From assembly GCA_963745975.1 (NCBI GenBank), contig CAVUZJ010000010.1:62001-126000 (forward strand): a stretch of 64,000 nt of DNA, written 5' to 3'. The stretch is from JAKAWQ01 sp963745975. GTDB lineage: Bacteria; Pseudomonadota; Alphaproteobacteria; Acetobacterales; Acetobacteraceae. Positions 49,880 through 59,129 of this stretch are shown in pieces (the stretch's first letter is position 1; each line of letters starts with the position of its first letter). A program made the translations under genes and the position numbers. Below the pieces are notes generated by a model. It was not told the DNA's origin. It made no database searches and saw nothing but the letters and a program-made list of their open reading frames with translations.

Positions 49880-50861
49880 GGACTCCTGAATGGATATTGC
49901 GGCCGGCGCGCTCGTAGACGAGCGTTGCTGCCATCAAGTCGAGATGGCCGCCGCCGCCGTTCTTGAAGATTGTGATCTCCGCGTCGCTTTGCCGGCCCGA
50001 GACCTTGTCCTGGGTGAGATCGAAGAGATCGCCCGCGATATCGGCCTTTGTGATGACGCCGTCGCGCATCGGCTGGACGATGTCGCCGGCAACGCCCGCG
50101 GTGAACCAGCGGCTGTCGACATACAGCCGGCCGCGACGCATCACCTCGTCGTCGGCTTCGCGCATCTCCGGGGTGAATGAGCCGACCAAATCGACATGCG
50201 TGCCGGGCGCGAGCCAGGCGCCGCGGAGGATCGGGCTTCGGCTTGCGGTTGCGCAGCAGATCACGTCCGCGCTGCGCGCCGCGGCCTCGAGGTCGGTGGT
50301 GGTTTCTGCCGCGAGGCCTTGGGCGCGGAGGCGGGCAGCGAGTGCCTCCGCGGCGCTTGCGGTGCGGTTCCAGACGAGGATGCGGGCAAGGCTGGGGCGC
50401 ACGGTGCGATGCGCCTCGATCTGAGAGGGCGCCTGCTTGCCGGCGCCGATCATGAGCAGGGTGCGCACGTCGCGGCGGGCGAGATAATCGGCGCCGAGCG
50501 CGGAATCGGCGGCGGTCTTGCGGATCGTGAGCGGGGTGGCTTCGATCACCGCGAGCGGCGCGCCGGTTTCGCCGTCGAAGAGCACGAAGACCGAGGCGAT
50601 GGTTGGCATTCCGCGCTCGGCGTTGGCGGGGAAGACCGAGGCGAGCTTCACGCCGAGCGCCTGGCCGCGCTGCCAGGCGGCGAGGAGCAGGAGATGGTCC
50701 TCACCTTCGCCGGTTGAAGGCTGCGCGAGGAGGAGGCGTTCGCTCGCCGCGACGCCGGCGCGATGGCCGGCGCGGAGCGCGGCGATGAGGGAGGGAAAGT
50801 CGAGCGCGCCGTCGGCCTCGAAGGCGTCGATGAGACGGATGGTCCGCGCCTCTCGGCTCAC
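49860..50861 (-). CDS. ornithine cyclodeaminase / mu-crystallin family enzyme
   Basis: 333-residue protein with the family's N-terminal dimer domain and the Rossmann loop MIGAGKQAPSQIEAH (about residues 137-151). Substrate residues are visible in FPANAERGMPTIASVFVLFDG and VDLVGSFTPEMREAD. Family members deaminate and cyclise ornithine to proline or reduce cyclic imines such as pyrroline-2-carboxylate. Beside betaine demethylases it could release or recycle proline, fitting proline-betaine use. GTG start overlaps the M24 stop (GTGA). Confidence 0.85.
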   Translation of the reverse strand: MSREARTIRLIDAFEADGALDFPSLIAALRAGHRAGVAASERLLLAQPSTGEGEDHLLLLAAWQRGQALGVKLASVFPANAERGMPTIASVFVLFDGETGAPLAVIEATPLTIRKTAADSALGADYLARRDVRTLLMIGAGKQAPSQIEAHRTVRPSLARILVWNRTASAAEALAARLRAQGLAAETTTDLEAAARSADVICCATASRSPILRGAWLAPGTHVDLVGSFTPEMREADDEVMRRGRLYVDSRWFTAGVAGDIVQPMRDGVITKADIAGDLFDLTQDKVSGRQSDAEITIFKNGGGGHLDLMAATLVYERAGRNIHSGVHDAVTR

Positions 50862-52168
50862 GGCAGGAGCGAATCGGCGAATTGCGTGCGCGAGAGCGGA
50901 ACCGCGCCGTTCGCGGCGATCAGGACCTGCTGCTCGAGCTTGACGCCCTCGGCGCCGCCGACCACGCCGAGATAGCTCTCGACCGAGACCACCATGTTCT
51001 CTTCGAACATCCCGTCATAGCCCCAATCGGCGAAATCCGCCGCGTAAGCGAGCGAAGGGTATTCGTCGACGAAGCCCACGCCGTGCACCATCGTCATATA
51101 GCGGTTCGGCACGAATGCCTCCGGAACCGGCCAGGCGCGCTCGGCGAATTCACGAAACGAGAGACCCGGGCGTAGGAGTGCGATGTTGAAGAGGACCTGT
51201 TCCTGGGCGAGGCCGTGCAGCTTGCGCTGCGCGTCCGTGGGCTTCTTTCCCGGGCAGACGTAGCTCCGCGAGATGTCGGCGAGATAGCCGTTGGGCCCGA
51301 CCATGTCGGTATCGAAGCCCACCATGTCCCCGGCCTCGATCACCCTATTGCCGCATTCCTGGAACCACGGGTTGGTGCGCTCGCCCGAGGCGAGCAGGCG
51401 GCATTCGATCCATTCGCCGTCATGGGCGATGTTGGTTTCGTGGAGGATGCTCCAGAGCTGGTTCTCGGTGAGCCCGGGTGCGAGGGCGGCGCGCATGCGG
51501 TCGATCGCGGTGTCGCACACCTCCATCGAGAGGCGGAGGCAGGCGATCTCCTCGGCCGACTTGACGGCGCGCGCGCGCTCGAGCGGCTCCTGCGCGTCGA
51601 AGAGTTCGATGCCACGGGCACGAAGCTCTTCGGCGCCCCAGGGTTCGCAGCGGTCGATCGCGAGGCGATGGTTCGCGCCCCCATGCTGGGCGACGAGGCT
51701 TGCGACTTCGGCGGCCCAGATCGCGGTTTTTTCCGCAACGCGCGGGCCGGCGATGAAATAGAACCAGGGCGTGCTGTCGCGGCGTTCGTCGATCGTTTCT
51801 ATCCCGGCGCTGAGATGCCGGGTTGCCGAGAAGTCGAAGAGGACGACCGGGCCCTCGGTGGCGACGAACGCGTAGCGGCCGGGTGCGTGCAGGGTCCAGA
51901 TTGCCATGTTGCGCGTGCCGGTTGCGTAGCGGATGTTCATCGGGTCCGCGAGCAGCGCGCCGGCATAGTCGAGGCGCGCGAGCTCGGCGCGCAGGCGCGC
52001 GAGGCGGTGGGCGCGCAGCGCGGGCTGATCGATCTCGGCGAGGCGGGCCGGGAGATCGAAGCCGAGCGGCGCGGCGCCGCGCGCGCTCACGCCTTCGCTC
52101 TCCCTTGGGGCGAGCGGCCGCGCCATGCGGAGGATCCGGCTTTCGGTCACGTGCGGCGATCCGGTCAT
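50858..52168 (-). CDS. M24 (creatinase/prolidase) family enzyme resembling DddP
   Basis: 436-residue pita-bread-fold protein. The metal-site residues fall where DddP and other M24 enzymes have them: FDTDMVGPNGYLADISRSY (two aspartates about 286 and 295), MVHGVGFVDEYP (histidine about 361 with aspartate 6 residues on), ENMVVSVES (about 395) and EGVKLEQQ (about 409). NIAHDGEWIECRLLASG and NPWFQECGNRV resemble the DMSP lyase DddP closely. Whether it cleaves DMSP, a betaine ester, creatine or a peptide is undecided. It is translationally coupled to the cyclodeaminase gene. Confidence 0.8.
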   Translation of the reverse strand: MTGSPHVTESRILRMARPLAPRESEGVSARGAAPLGFDLPARLAEIDQPALRAHRLARLRAELARLDYAGALLADPMNIRYATGTRNMAIWTLHAPGRYAFVATEGPVVLFDFSATRHLSAGIETIDERRDSTPWFYFIAGPRVAEKTAIWAAEVASLVAQHGGANHRLAIDRCEPWGAEELRARGIELFDAQEPLERARAVKSAEEIACLRLSMEVCDTAIDRMRAALAPGLTENQLWSILHETNIAHDGEWIECRLLASGERTNPWFQECGNRVIEAGDMVGFDTDMVGPNGYLADISRSYVCPGKKPTDAQRKLHGLAQEQVLFNIALLRPGLSFREFAERAWPVPEAFVPNRYMTMVHGVGFVDEYPSLAYAADFADWGYDGMFEENMVVSVESYLGVVGGAEGVKLEQQVLIAANGAVPLSRTQFADSLLP

Positions 52169-52217
52169 GACGAGCGTTCCTCTGTGGTGGGCGTCGCCTG
52201 CTGCGGCAGTCCGGCGG

Positions 52218-54335
52218 TTATCCCGCCAGCGGCTCGGGCGCCACGGCGAGCGGAACCGCGAGCGGCTCGCCAAGGGGCTCAAGCGTGCGGAGACGCTCGA
52301 GCGGGATGTGGCAGAAGATGAGATGCCCGCTGCCGGCATCGCGGAGCGGCGGCGGATCGGTGTCGCAGACCGCGCCCTGCTTGCGCGGGCAGCGGGTGGC
52401 GAAGGGGCAGCCCTGGCGGAGAGCGGTCCGGCTCGGCAAATCGCCGACGAGGCGGACGCGCCGGCTCTCCGCGGTGGGGTCGATCGAGGGGACCGCGGAG
52501 AGCAGCGCTTCGGTGTACGGGTGGTAGGGCGGCGCGTAGAGCGAGGCGGTGGGCCCCGCTTCCATGACGCGGCCGAGATACATCACGACGACATGGTCGG
52601 CGATATAGCGCACGAGGCCGAGATCGTGGCTGATGAAGACCATCGTCGTGCCGCTCTCGGCCTGGATCCGGAGCAGCAGGTTGACGACCGCTGCCTGCAC
52701 CGAGACGTCGAGCGCCGAGGTCGGCTCGTCGGCGATCAGGACTTCGGGGCGGCCGGCGAACGCGCGGGCGATGGCGACGCGCTGCTTCTGGCCGCCGGAG
52801 AGCTGGCGCGGCAGCGAATGGCGCACCGATGCCGGAAGCTGGACCATTTCGAGCAGCGTTCGGACGCGGGCGGCGATCTCGGCGCGGCGGCGGGCGATGC
52901 CGAATTTCCGGAGCGCGCGCCGGATCGGCCAGCCGACCGAGAAGGAGGGGTTGAGTGTCGCTTCCGGGTTCTGGAAGACCATCTGGATCTGCGCCACCTG
53001 CTCGGGCGTGCGCTGATGCACCGTTCGCTTGGCGATATCGACGCCGTCGAAGCGGAGCGCGCCGCCGGTCGCCACCTCGAGCCCGGCGAGGAGGCGCGCG
53101 AAGGTCGATTTGCCGGATCCGGATTCGCCGACGACCGCGAGCACTTCGCCGCGCCTCACCTCGAGGTCGAGCCGGTCGTTGGCGCGAACCACACCGCGGC
53201 GGAGCGCATAGAAGCGCGAGAGCTGGTCGGCCTCGATGATCGTCTCGCCGTCCGCGCTCGCGACGTGCGGGGCGGGCGCGGCGGTAGGGACAAGAAGAGC
53301 GCTTTCCCCGGTGCGCACGCAACGCGCCCAATGCCTCGGCCCGACATCGGCGAGCGCGATCGGGCCGGCGTCGCACGCTTCGGGCAGGTGCAGCGGGCAG
53401 CGCGGGCCGAAGGTGCAGCCGCGCGGGCTCTGGCCCTGCGCCGGCACCGAGCCCGGGATCGGTACCAGGGCGCGCTCGCGCTTGCTGATTCCCATCCGCG
53501 GAATCGCCCGCATGAGCCCGAGCGTATAGGGATGGCGCGGGTCGGCGAAAAGCGAGGCCACGGGCGCGTCTTCCACGAGCCTGCCCGCGTACATGACGCC
53601 GACGCGGTCGGCCACGCGCGCGATCAGGCCGAGATTGTGCGAGATGTAGAGAAGTGCCGTGCCGTGGCGGCGGCGAATCTCGTCGACGAGGTCGAGGACC
53701 GCGGCCTCGACCGTCACGTCGAGCCCGGTGGTCGGCTCGTCGAGCAGCAGGAGCGCGGGATTAGCGAGCAACGCCATGGCGATCACCACGCGCTGCTTCT
53801 GCCCGCCCGAGAGCTGATGCGGATAGCATTCGAGGAAGGCTTCGGGATCCGGGATGTGCACCTCCGCGAGCACCTCCGCGGCGCGGCGATAGGCCTCCTT
53901 GCGCGGCATGCCCTGGTGCACCATGGGCACTTCGATGAGCTGGCGCCCGACCGTCATGCTCGGGTTGAGCGCGCTCGCCGGCTCTTGGTAGACGATGCTC
54001 ATCCGCGTGCCGCGCACGCGCTCGAGCTCCGCCTCGCTCAAGCGGGCGATGTCGCGGCCCTCGAAGATGATCTCGCCGCCGGCGATGACGCCGCTCGACC
54101 CGAGATGGCGCATGACCGCCATGGCGAGGGTCGATTTCCCGCAGCCGGATTCGCCGACGAGGCCGAGGCTTTCGCCCTCGCCGAGGCGGAGCGAGAAATC
54201 GGGCAGTGCGACCATCCGGCCGCGGGTGGTGCGATACTCGACGCGGAGATTGCGGATCTCGAGCAGCGCGGGCCGCTGCGCCCGGGGATCGGCGTGGGCC
54301 GGGGCCAGGCCCTCAGTCTGCGCGGGAGAGCTCAT
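52218..54335 (-). CDS. peptide/nickel-type ABC transporter, fused dual ATPase
   Basis: 705-residue protein with two complete ATPase domains (DppD-like then DppF-like). Walker A GESGCGKST is at about residue 65 and GESGSGKST at about 408. Each is followed by LSGGQKQRV and a Walker B (LLLLDEPTTGLD, LIADEPTSALD). Each half ends in the cysteine-rich oligopeptide-ATPase tail (CTFGPRCPL, CPFATRCPR). It energises the two permeases upstream. Several starts are possible; ATG 54335 overlaps the permease stop by 23 bases. Confidence 0.9.
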   Translation of the reverse strand: MSSPAQTEGLAPAHADPRAQRPALLEIRNLRVEYRTTRGRMVALPDFSLRLGEGESLGLVGESGCGKSTLAMAVMRHLGSSGVIAGGEIIFEGRDIARLSEAELERVRGTRMSIVYQEPASALNPSMTVGRQLIEVPMVHQGMPRKEAYRRAAEVLAEVHIPDPEAFLECYPHQLSGGQKQRVVIAMALLANPALLLLDEPTTGLDVTVEAAVLDLVDEIRRRHGTALLYISHNLGLIARVADRVGVMYAGRLVEDAPVASLFADPRHPYTLGLMRAIPRMGISKRERALVPIPGSVPAQGQSPRGCTFGPRCPLHLPEACDAGPIALADVGPRHWARCVRTGESALLVPTAAPAPHVASADGETIIEADQLSRFYALRRGVVRANDRLDLEVRRGEVLAVVGESGSGKSTFARLLAGLEVATGGALRFDGVDIAKRTVHQRTPEQVAQIQMVFQNPEATLNPSFSVGWPIRRALRKFGIARRRAEIAARVRTLLEMVQLPASVRHSLPRQLSGGQKQRVAIARAFAGRPEVLIADEPTSALDVSVQAAVVNLLLRIQAESGTTMVFISHDLGLVRYIADHVVVMYLGRVMEAGPTASLYAPPYHPYTEALLSAVPSIDPTAESRRVRLVGDLPSRTALRQGCPFATRCPRKQGAVCDTDPPPLRDAGSGHLIFCHIPLERLRTLEPLGEPLAVPLAVAPEPLAG

Positions 54336-55236
54336 TGAGCCCATCGGCGAGCAGATTGAAGCCAAGCACGAGAGAAACGAGCGCCAGGACCGGGAAGAGC
54401 GCCATCTCCGGATACACCGTCAGCATCGGCGTTGCCTGCTGGACCATGCCGCCCCAGTCCGGCGCAGGCGGGGGTATGCCGAGGCCGAGGAAGCCGAGCG
54501 TGCCGATGGTGATGACGGTGTAACCGAGCCGGAGGCAGAAATCGGTGATCAGTGGACCGCGACAGTTCGGCAATATCTCAACCACCATGATGAAAAGCGG
54601 CAATTCGCGGCGCAGGCGTGCGGCCGCCACGAAATCCTGCCGCACCAGTTGCAGCGTGAGCCCGCGGACGATGCGCGAGATCGCCGGCGCCGAGGCGACC
54701 ACCACGGCGACGACGATGTTGAGCGCCGAGGCGCCGACCGCCGCGATCAGGACGACGTAGAGGACGACCACGGGAAAGGCCAGGATCACGTCGCTCACCC
54801 GGCTGACCACGGCGTCGACGAAGCCCGCGTAAAAGCCTGCGATGAGCCCCATCGCACAGCCCACCGCGTAGGCGACCAGGACGGAGACCGGGGCGACGAC
54901 GAGAACGATCCGCGCACCCCAGACGAGGCGCGAGAGCGTGTCGCGACCGAGCGGATCGACGCCCAGAAGATGATGCCAGGACGGGCCGGGATGGGCCATC
55001 GCGAGATAGTCCTGCGCGGTGGGCGAGGGCAGCGGCAGAACGGGCGCGATGAGCGCGAGGATCACCCAGAAGAGGATGATGCCGAGCCCCACCATCGCCA
55101 CGCCAGAGGACGGCAGGCGGCGCAGCAGGCTCGGGCGCGCGGTCGCGATCGTCTCGATGCCGAATGCGACCTCGATCGGGGAAGGGGCGCCGGCGGCGAT
55201 GCCCGACGGTGCGCGGAGGAGAAGGGGCCGCCTCAT
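54313..55236 (-). CDS. ABC transporter permease, DppC type
   Basis: 307-residue inner-membrane permease with six hydrophobic segments and the DppC-type periplasmic region (HPGPSWHHLLGVDPLGRDTLSRLVWGARI). The cytoplasmic coupling loop reads FVAAARLRRELPLFIMVVEILPN, in which the usual EAA-loop glycine is missing, a small oddity. ATGA overlap with the DppB-type gene. Confidence 0.88.
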   Translation of the reverse strand: MRRPLLLRAPSGIAAGAPSPIEVAFGIETIATARPSLLRRLPSSGVAMVGLGIILFWVILALIAPVLPLPSPTAQDYLAMAHPGPSWHHLLGVDPLGRDTLSRLVWGARIVLVVAPVSVLVAYAVGCAMGLIAGFYAGFVDAVVSRVSDVILAFPVVVLYVVLIAAVGASALNIVVAVVVASAPAISRIVRGLTLQLVRQDFVAAARLRRELPLFIMVVEILPNCRGPLITDFCLRLGYTVITIGTLGFLGLGIPPPAPDWGGMVQQATPMLTVYPEMALFPVLALVSLVLGFNLLADGLNELSRAD

Positions 55237-56243
55237 CCGCGCACCTGCGGGTCGAGCAGCCAGTAGCCGACATCGCTCAGAAGCTGCGTGCCGATAGCGA
55301 CCACGAGGGCGATCAGCGTCGCCGCCTCGATGAGCGAGATATCGCCGAAGAGCGAAGCCTCGAGGAGCATGCGGCCGAAGCCCGGATAGGCGAACACGGT
55401 CTCCGTCACCACCACGCCGCCGATCAGCCAGTTGATCTGCAGGAGGATCACGGTGAAGGGCGCGATCATGGCGTTGCGCAGCGCATGGCGCAGAATGACG
55501 CGCCGCCGCGGCAGGCCCTTGAGGATGGCGGTGCGGACGAACGGCCGGTTCAGGACATCGATCATCGAGGCGCGGACCATGCGCGCAACATAGCCCGAAT
55601 CGTAGAGGACGAGCACGGCAACCGGCAGCGCGTACTGGCTCGAGAGCGACCATCCGGTGCCGGCGGCGAGCGGCGAGGTACCGGGAAGCGCCTTGAGCCA
55701 CACCGCGAAGAGGGCGGCGAGGATGACGCCGATCGCGTATTCCGGCATCGAGGTCATCGTGATCGAGGTCACGGAAAGAGCCCGGTCCATCGGGCTGCCC
55801 GGCCGCATGCCCGCGAGGATGCCGAGCAGCATCGAGAGCGGCACGATGATCGCGAAGGCGATGCCGGCGAGGATCGCCGTGTTGCCGAGCCGGTTCCAGA
55901 TGATGCTGCCCACCGGCACGCGGAAGAGGGTGGAATATCCGAAATTGCCGAAGAACTTCCCGCCATGCGGCTCGGTGATGTTGAGGCCGAGGGCGGGGTT
56001 GTCGAGCGGGTCCTTGCGCAGGCCAAGCAGCACGCCCGCCCAGCGCACGTAGCGGACGACGAGCGGGTCTCCGAGCTGGAGCTTCTCATAGAGCAAATGG
56101 ACCTGCTCGGGCAGGGCGTAGGCGCCGAGCGTCTCGCGGGCGACGTTGCTCGGCGAGAACTGGGTGACCGCGAAGACGAGGAACGACGCGGCCACCAGCG
56201 TCAGCACCAGGGCGAGCAGGCGACGGATCAGGAAGCTCAGCAT
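55233..56243 (-). CDS. ABC transporter permease, DppB type
   Basis: 336-residue permease: N-terminal anchor FLIRRLLALVLTLVAASFLVF, a large periplasmic loop (about residues 35-110) and five further helices. The EAA coupling loop is VRTAILKGLPRRRVILRHALRN. Partner of the DppC-type protein. Belongs to the betaine block between the substrate-binding protein and the ATPase. Confidence 0.9.
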   Translation of the reverse strand: MLSFLIRRLLALVLTLVAASFLVFAVTQFSPSNVARETLGAYALPEQVHLLYEKLQLGDPLVVRYVRWAGVLLGLRKDPLDNPALGLNITEPHGGKFFGNFGYSTLFRVPVGSIIWNRLGNTAILAGIAFAIIVPLSMLLGILAGMRPGSPMDRALSVTSITMTSMPEYAIGVILAALFAVWLKALPGTSPLAAGTGWSLSSQYALPVAVLVLYDSGYVARMVRASMIDVLNRPFVRTAILKGLPRRRVILRHALRNAMIAPFTVILLQINWLIGGVVVTETVFAYPGFGRMLLEASLFGDISLIEAATLIALVVAIGTQLLSDVGYWLLDPQVRG

Positions 56244-56283
56244 GGCCTGCCCCTCGCCGCCCGCACCGGTGCTATGCGTCTCC

Positions 56284-57987
56284 TCAAGCGGTAAGCGCCA
56301 GCTGGTTGCCGAAGACGTAGTTGGTGGGATGCATCTCGAAGCCGAGAACCTTCTTGTCCATGTAGGTGAACGCCTCCGCGAACGCAGGCTGAGCCATCGG
56401 CCCGTCGTTCTGAAGGATCAACTGCAGCTTCTGCATCACGTCGGCGCGCTTGTCCGCCTCCAGGATTCCGCCCGCCTGGTTCAGGAGCTGGTCGAACTCG
56501 GGGTTCGAGTAGCCGCTCTCGTTCCAGGGAACGCCGGTGCGATAGGCGAGGTTGAGCAGCATCACCCCGAGCGGGCGATGATACCAGATGGTGCAGCCGA
56601 AGGGCACCTTCGTCCACACGTTCCAGTATTCCGCGCCCGGCATCACGTCGAGCTTCACGCGCGCGCCGATCGCCTTCCACTGCTCGACCGCGGCCTGGCA
56701 CTGGGCGATGATCCAGCCGGTATCGGAGGGGACGGCGAGCGAGGTGTCGAACCCGTTCGGATATCCGGCCTCGCTCAGGAGCTGCTTCGCCTTGGCGATG
56801 TTGAGATCGATGTTGGGAACCTTGCCGTAGTCCGGCAGCACCGGTGCGACGTGGCAATCCTGGCCGAGCGTGCCAAGGCCGCGCAGCGCGAGCTCGATGA
56901 AGCTCGCATTCTCGAGGCCGAGCCGCATCGCCATCCGCACCTTGGGATCCGTCCACGGCTTGAGATCGACATGGAAGCGCAAGACCGCGCATTGCGCGCT
57001 CGCGACCGTGTAGAGCTTGAGGAACGGCATGGCCTTGAGCGCCGGCGCCTGGCTCGGATCCGTAACCACCAGCCCGCCCACCTGGTGCGAGGCCATCGCG
57101 GAGATTCCGGTGGCCATGTTGTCGCCGAGATCGATGAACTCGATCTCGTCGAGATAGGGCCCACCGGCCCAGGGAGCCGCGACCGTCTGCCCCCAATAGT
57201 TCTTGACCGCGCGGACCGAGGCGATCTTGCCGATCTGGTACTCGCTCATCGTGAAGGCGCCTGTCCCCTGCGAGCCCACGTCGAAGACGCCCTTGTCCCC
57301 GGGGTAGAGCATCAGCGCGGGGTAGTGGAACAGGTATTCGGGGATCGCCACCTGCGGCACCTTGCCGTTGAGGCGGATAGTGTGGGAATCGACCTTCTCG
57401 ATCGCATTCGCGTCCCACCAGACGAGCTTGGTTTGCGGCTTGCCGGACTTGTCCGTGCCGTTCGGCACCGAGTTGAGCAGGAAGTCCTGAATGAGGCCGA
57501 TGAAGGAGGAGCCCACCGCGGGGTCGGTCAGGCGCTTGAGGTTCCAGAGCACGTCATCGGCGGTGAAATCCTCACCGTTGTGCCATTTGATGTTGTTGCG
57601 GATGCTGAGCGTCCAGGTCTTCAGATCCGGGCTCGCCTCCCACTTCTCGAGAAGATAGGGATGGGTGACGTTGTCGCTGTCGGTGAGCGTCAGATACTCG
57701 CAGACCTGGCGGGTGACGTTCGAATCGTATCCGCCCCAGGAATAGGTTGCGGGGTCGGTGAGCGATTTGACGCGCGTGCCGAGCCGGAGCGTGCCGCCGG
57801 TGGGCATCGCGGCCCGGGCCGGCCGTGCGAGCGCGCCGTCGAGCGGCAGGCCCGCGAAGGCGTAGGCCGCCGGGACGGCCATGCCGAGCAGGGTCGCGAA
57901 GCGCAAGAATTCGCGCCGGTCGATCTTCCCGTCCGCAAGCTCCTTCTTGAGCAGCCGGATATTCGGGTTCTCTTTGGTCGATGACAT
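56284..57987 (-). CDS. periplasmic substrate-binding protein, family 5, Tat-exported
   Basis: 567-residue solute-binding protein of the oligopeptide/nickel family. The N-terminus carries a twin-arginine signal (DRREFLRFATLLG, about residues 23-35), so it is folded before export. The mature part has the family motif WTLSIRNNIKWHNGEDFTADDVLWNLKRL. ATG 57987 has GGAGG 7 bases upstream. Probably captures the small amine or betaine that the pathway degrades, although the family often binds peptides. Confidence 0.88.
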   Translation of the reverse strand: MSSTKENPNIRLLKKELADGKIDRREFLRFATLLGMAVPAAYAFAGLPLDGALARPARAAMPTGGTLRLGTRVKSLTDPATYSWGGYDSNVTRQVCEYLTLTDSDNVTHPYLLEKWEASPDLKTWTLSIRNNIKWHNGEDFTADDVLWNLKRLTDPAVGSSFIGLIQDFLLNSVPNGTDKSGKPQTKLVWWDANAIEKVDSHTIRLNGKVPQVAIPEYLFHYPALMLYPGDKGVFDVGSQGTGAFTMSEYQIGKIASVRAVKNYWGQTVAAPWAGGPYLDEIEFIDLGDNMATGISAMASHQVGGLVVTDPSQAPALKAMPFLKLYTVASAQCAVLRFHVDLKPWTDPKVRMAMRLGLENASFIELALRGLGTLGQDCHVAPVLPDYGKVPNIDLNIAKAKQLLSEAGYPNGFDTSLAVPSDTGWIIAQCQAAVEQWKAIGARVKLDVMPGAEYWNVWTKVPFGCTIWYHRPLGVMLLNLAYRTGVPWNESGYSNPEFDQLLNQAGGILEADKRADVMQKLQLILQNDGPMAQPAFAEAFTYMDKKVLGFEMHPTNYVFGNQLALTA

Positions 57988-58122
57988 CGAAGCCTCCTTC
58001 TTTCTTCCCGATGGGTGATCAACCGGCGGCCGCGTGTGGCCGTTCCCCCCTCCCAATGCGCCCTTCGCTGGTAGCCGCGATTGCCGCAACTTGCACGTGA
58101 ACTCGATGGCCGAGCCGCCCGC

Positions 58123-59127
58123 TCATGAGGCGCGGAGCCCTGCCGGACCATCCCGCTCGCTCCGCGGGGCATGGCCGAAACGCTGCCGGTAGGCGGCGCT
58201 GAAGTGTGACGGGGACTGGAAGCCGCAGGCAAGCCCGACCTCGGTCACCGGCGTCGCGGTGAGCCGGAGCAGCGCGCGCGCCCGCTCGAGCCGCACCGTC
58301 GAGGCGTAGCTCCCGGGGGTGGTGCCGAGGTGGCGGCGGAAGAGGCGCTCGAGCTGGCGGACGGAAATGCCGGCGCGGCGGGCGAGCGTGCCCACTTTCA
58401 TCGGCGCGTCCAGGCTCTTCTCGATCGCCTGCACGGCGCGCTCCAGGACCGGATGCCCGCGGACGGCGCGCGGGCCGAGCGGCTCGTACTGCCGCTCGGC
58501 GCCGGAGCGGATCCGCTCGAGGATGAACTCGGCGGAGACCGCGGCCGCCTTCTCGGCGCCGAGGCGCGCATAGATCAGCGCAAGCATCATGTCCAGCGGC
58601 GCGATTCCGCCCGAGCAGGTAAGCCGGTCGCGGTCGATCACGAAGAGGTCCTCGACGAAATCCACGTTCGGGAACTCGGCACGCGCCGCCTCGATATTCT
58701 CCCAGTGGATCACCGAGCGGTAGCCCGCGAGCACGCCGGCCTCGGCGAGCGCGTAGGTGCCGGTGCAGAGCGCGCCGAGGGCGACGCCCCGCTTGGCGAG
58801 CCGGCGGAGCGCAGCGCCGAGCCGCCGGCTCACCGCATGGCGGACATCGACGCCGCCGCAGACGAACACGACATCGAACGGCCCGGCCTCCTCGAGCGCC
58901 TGCGTCGGCTCGACGAGGAACCCGTTGCTCGCGCGCGCGGGCTTGCCGTCGAGCGTCACCACCTGCCAGCGATATCCGGCGCGCGGATCGACATAGTTCG
59001 CGCCGCGGCAGGCCTCCACGGCGTTGGCGAAGGCGATCATCGAATAGTTGGGAAGGGTGAGGAAGCCGAAGCGATGGATCGCCGCGAGATCGAACGGACT
59101 CCCCTGCCCTTCCCCGCGCATCTCCAT
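58123..59127 (-). CDS. GlxA/GbdR-type AraC-family regulator
   Basis: 334 residues. The N-terminal DJ-1/PfpI-like sensor domain (about 10-190) has FDVVFVCGGVDV and GVALGALCTGTYALAEAGVL. The C-terminal AraC double helix-turn-helix (about 220-325) has VGTLARRAGISVRQLERLFRRHLGTTPGSY. This architecture is that of GbdR, the activator of glycine-betaine and dimethylglycine catabolism in Pseudomonas. It lies 2 bases from the reductase gene and likely activates the block in response to betaine or dimethylglycine. Confidence 0.87.
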   Translation of the reverse strand: MEMRGEGQGSPFDLAAIHRFGFLTLPNYSMIAFANAVEACRGANYVDPRAGYRWQVVTLDGKPARASNGFLVEPTQALEEAGPFDVVFVCGGVDVRHAVSRRLGAALRRLAKRGVALGALCTGTYALAEAGVLAGYRSVIHWENIEAARAEFPNVDFVEDLFVIDRDRLTCSGGIAPLDMMLALIYARLGAEKAAAVSAEFILERIRSGAERQYEPLGPRAVRGHPVLERAVQAIEKSLDAPMKVGTLARRAGISVRQLERLFRRHLGTTPGSYASTVRLERARALLRLTATPVTEVGLACGFQSPSHFSAAYRQRFGHAPRSERDGPAGLRAS

Positions 59128-59129
59128 CC

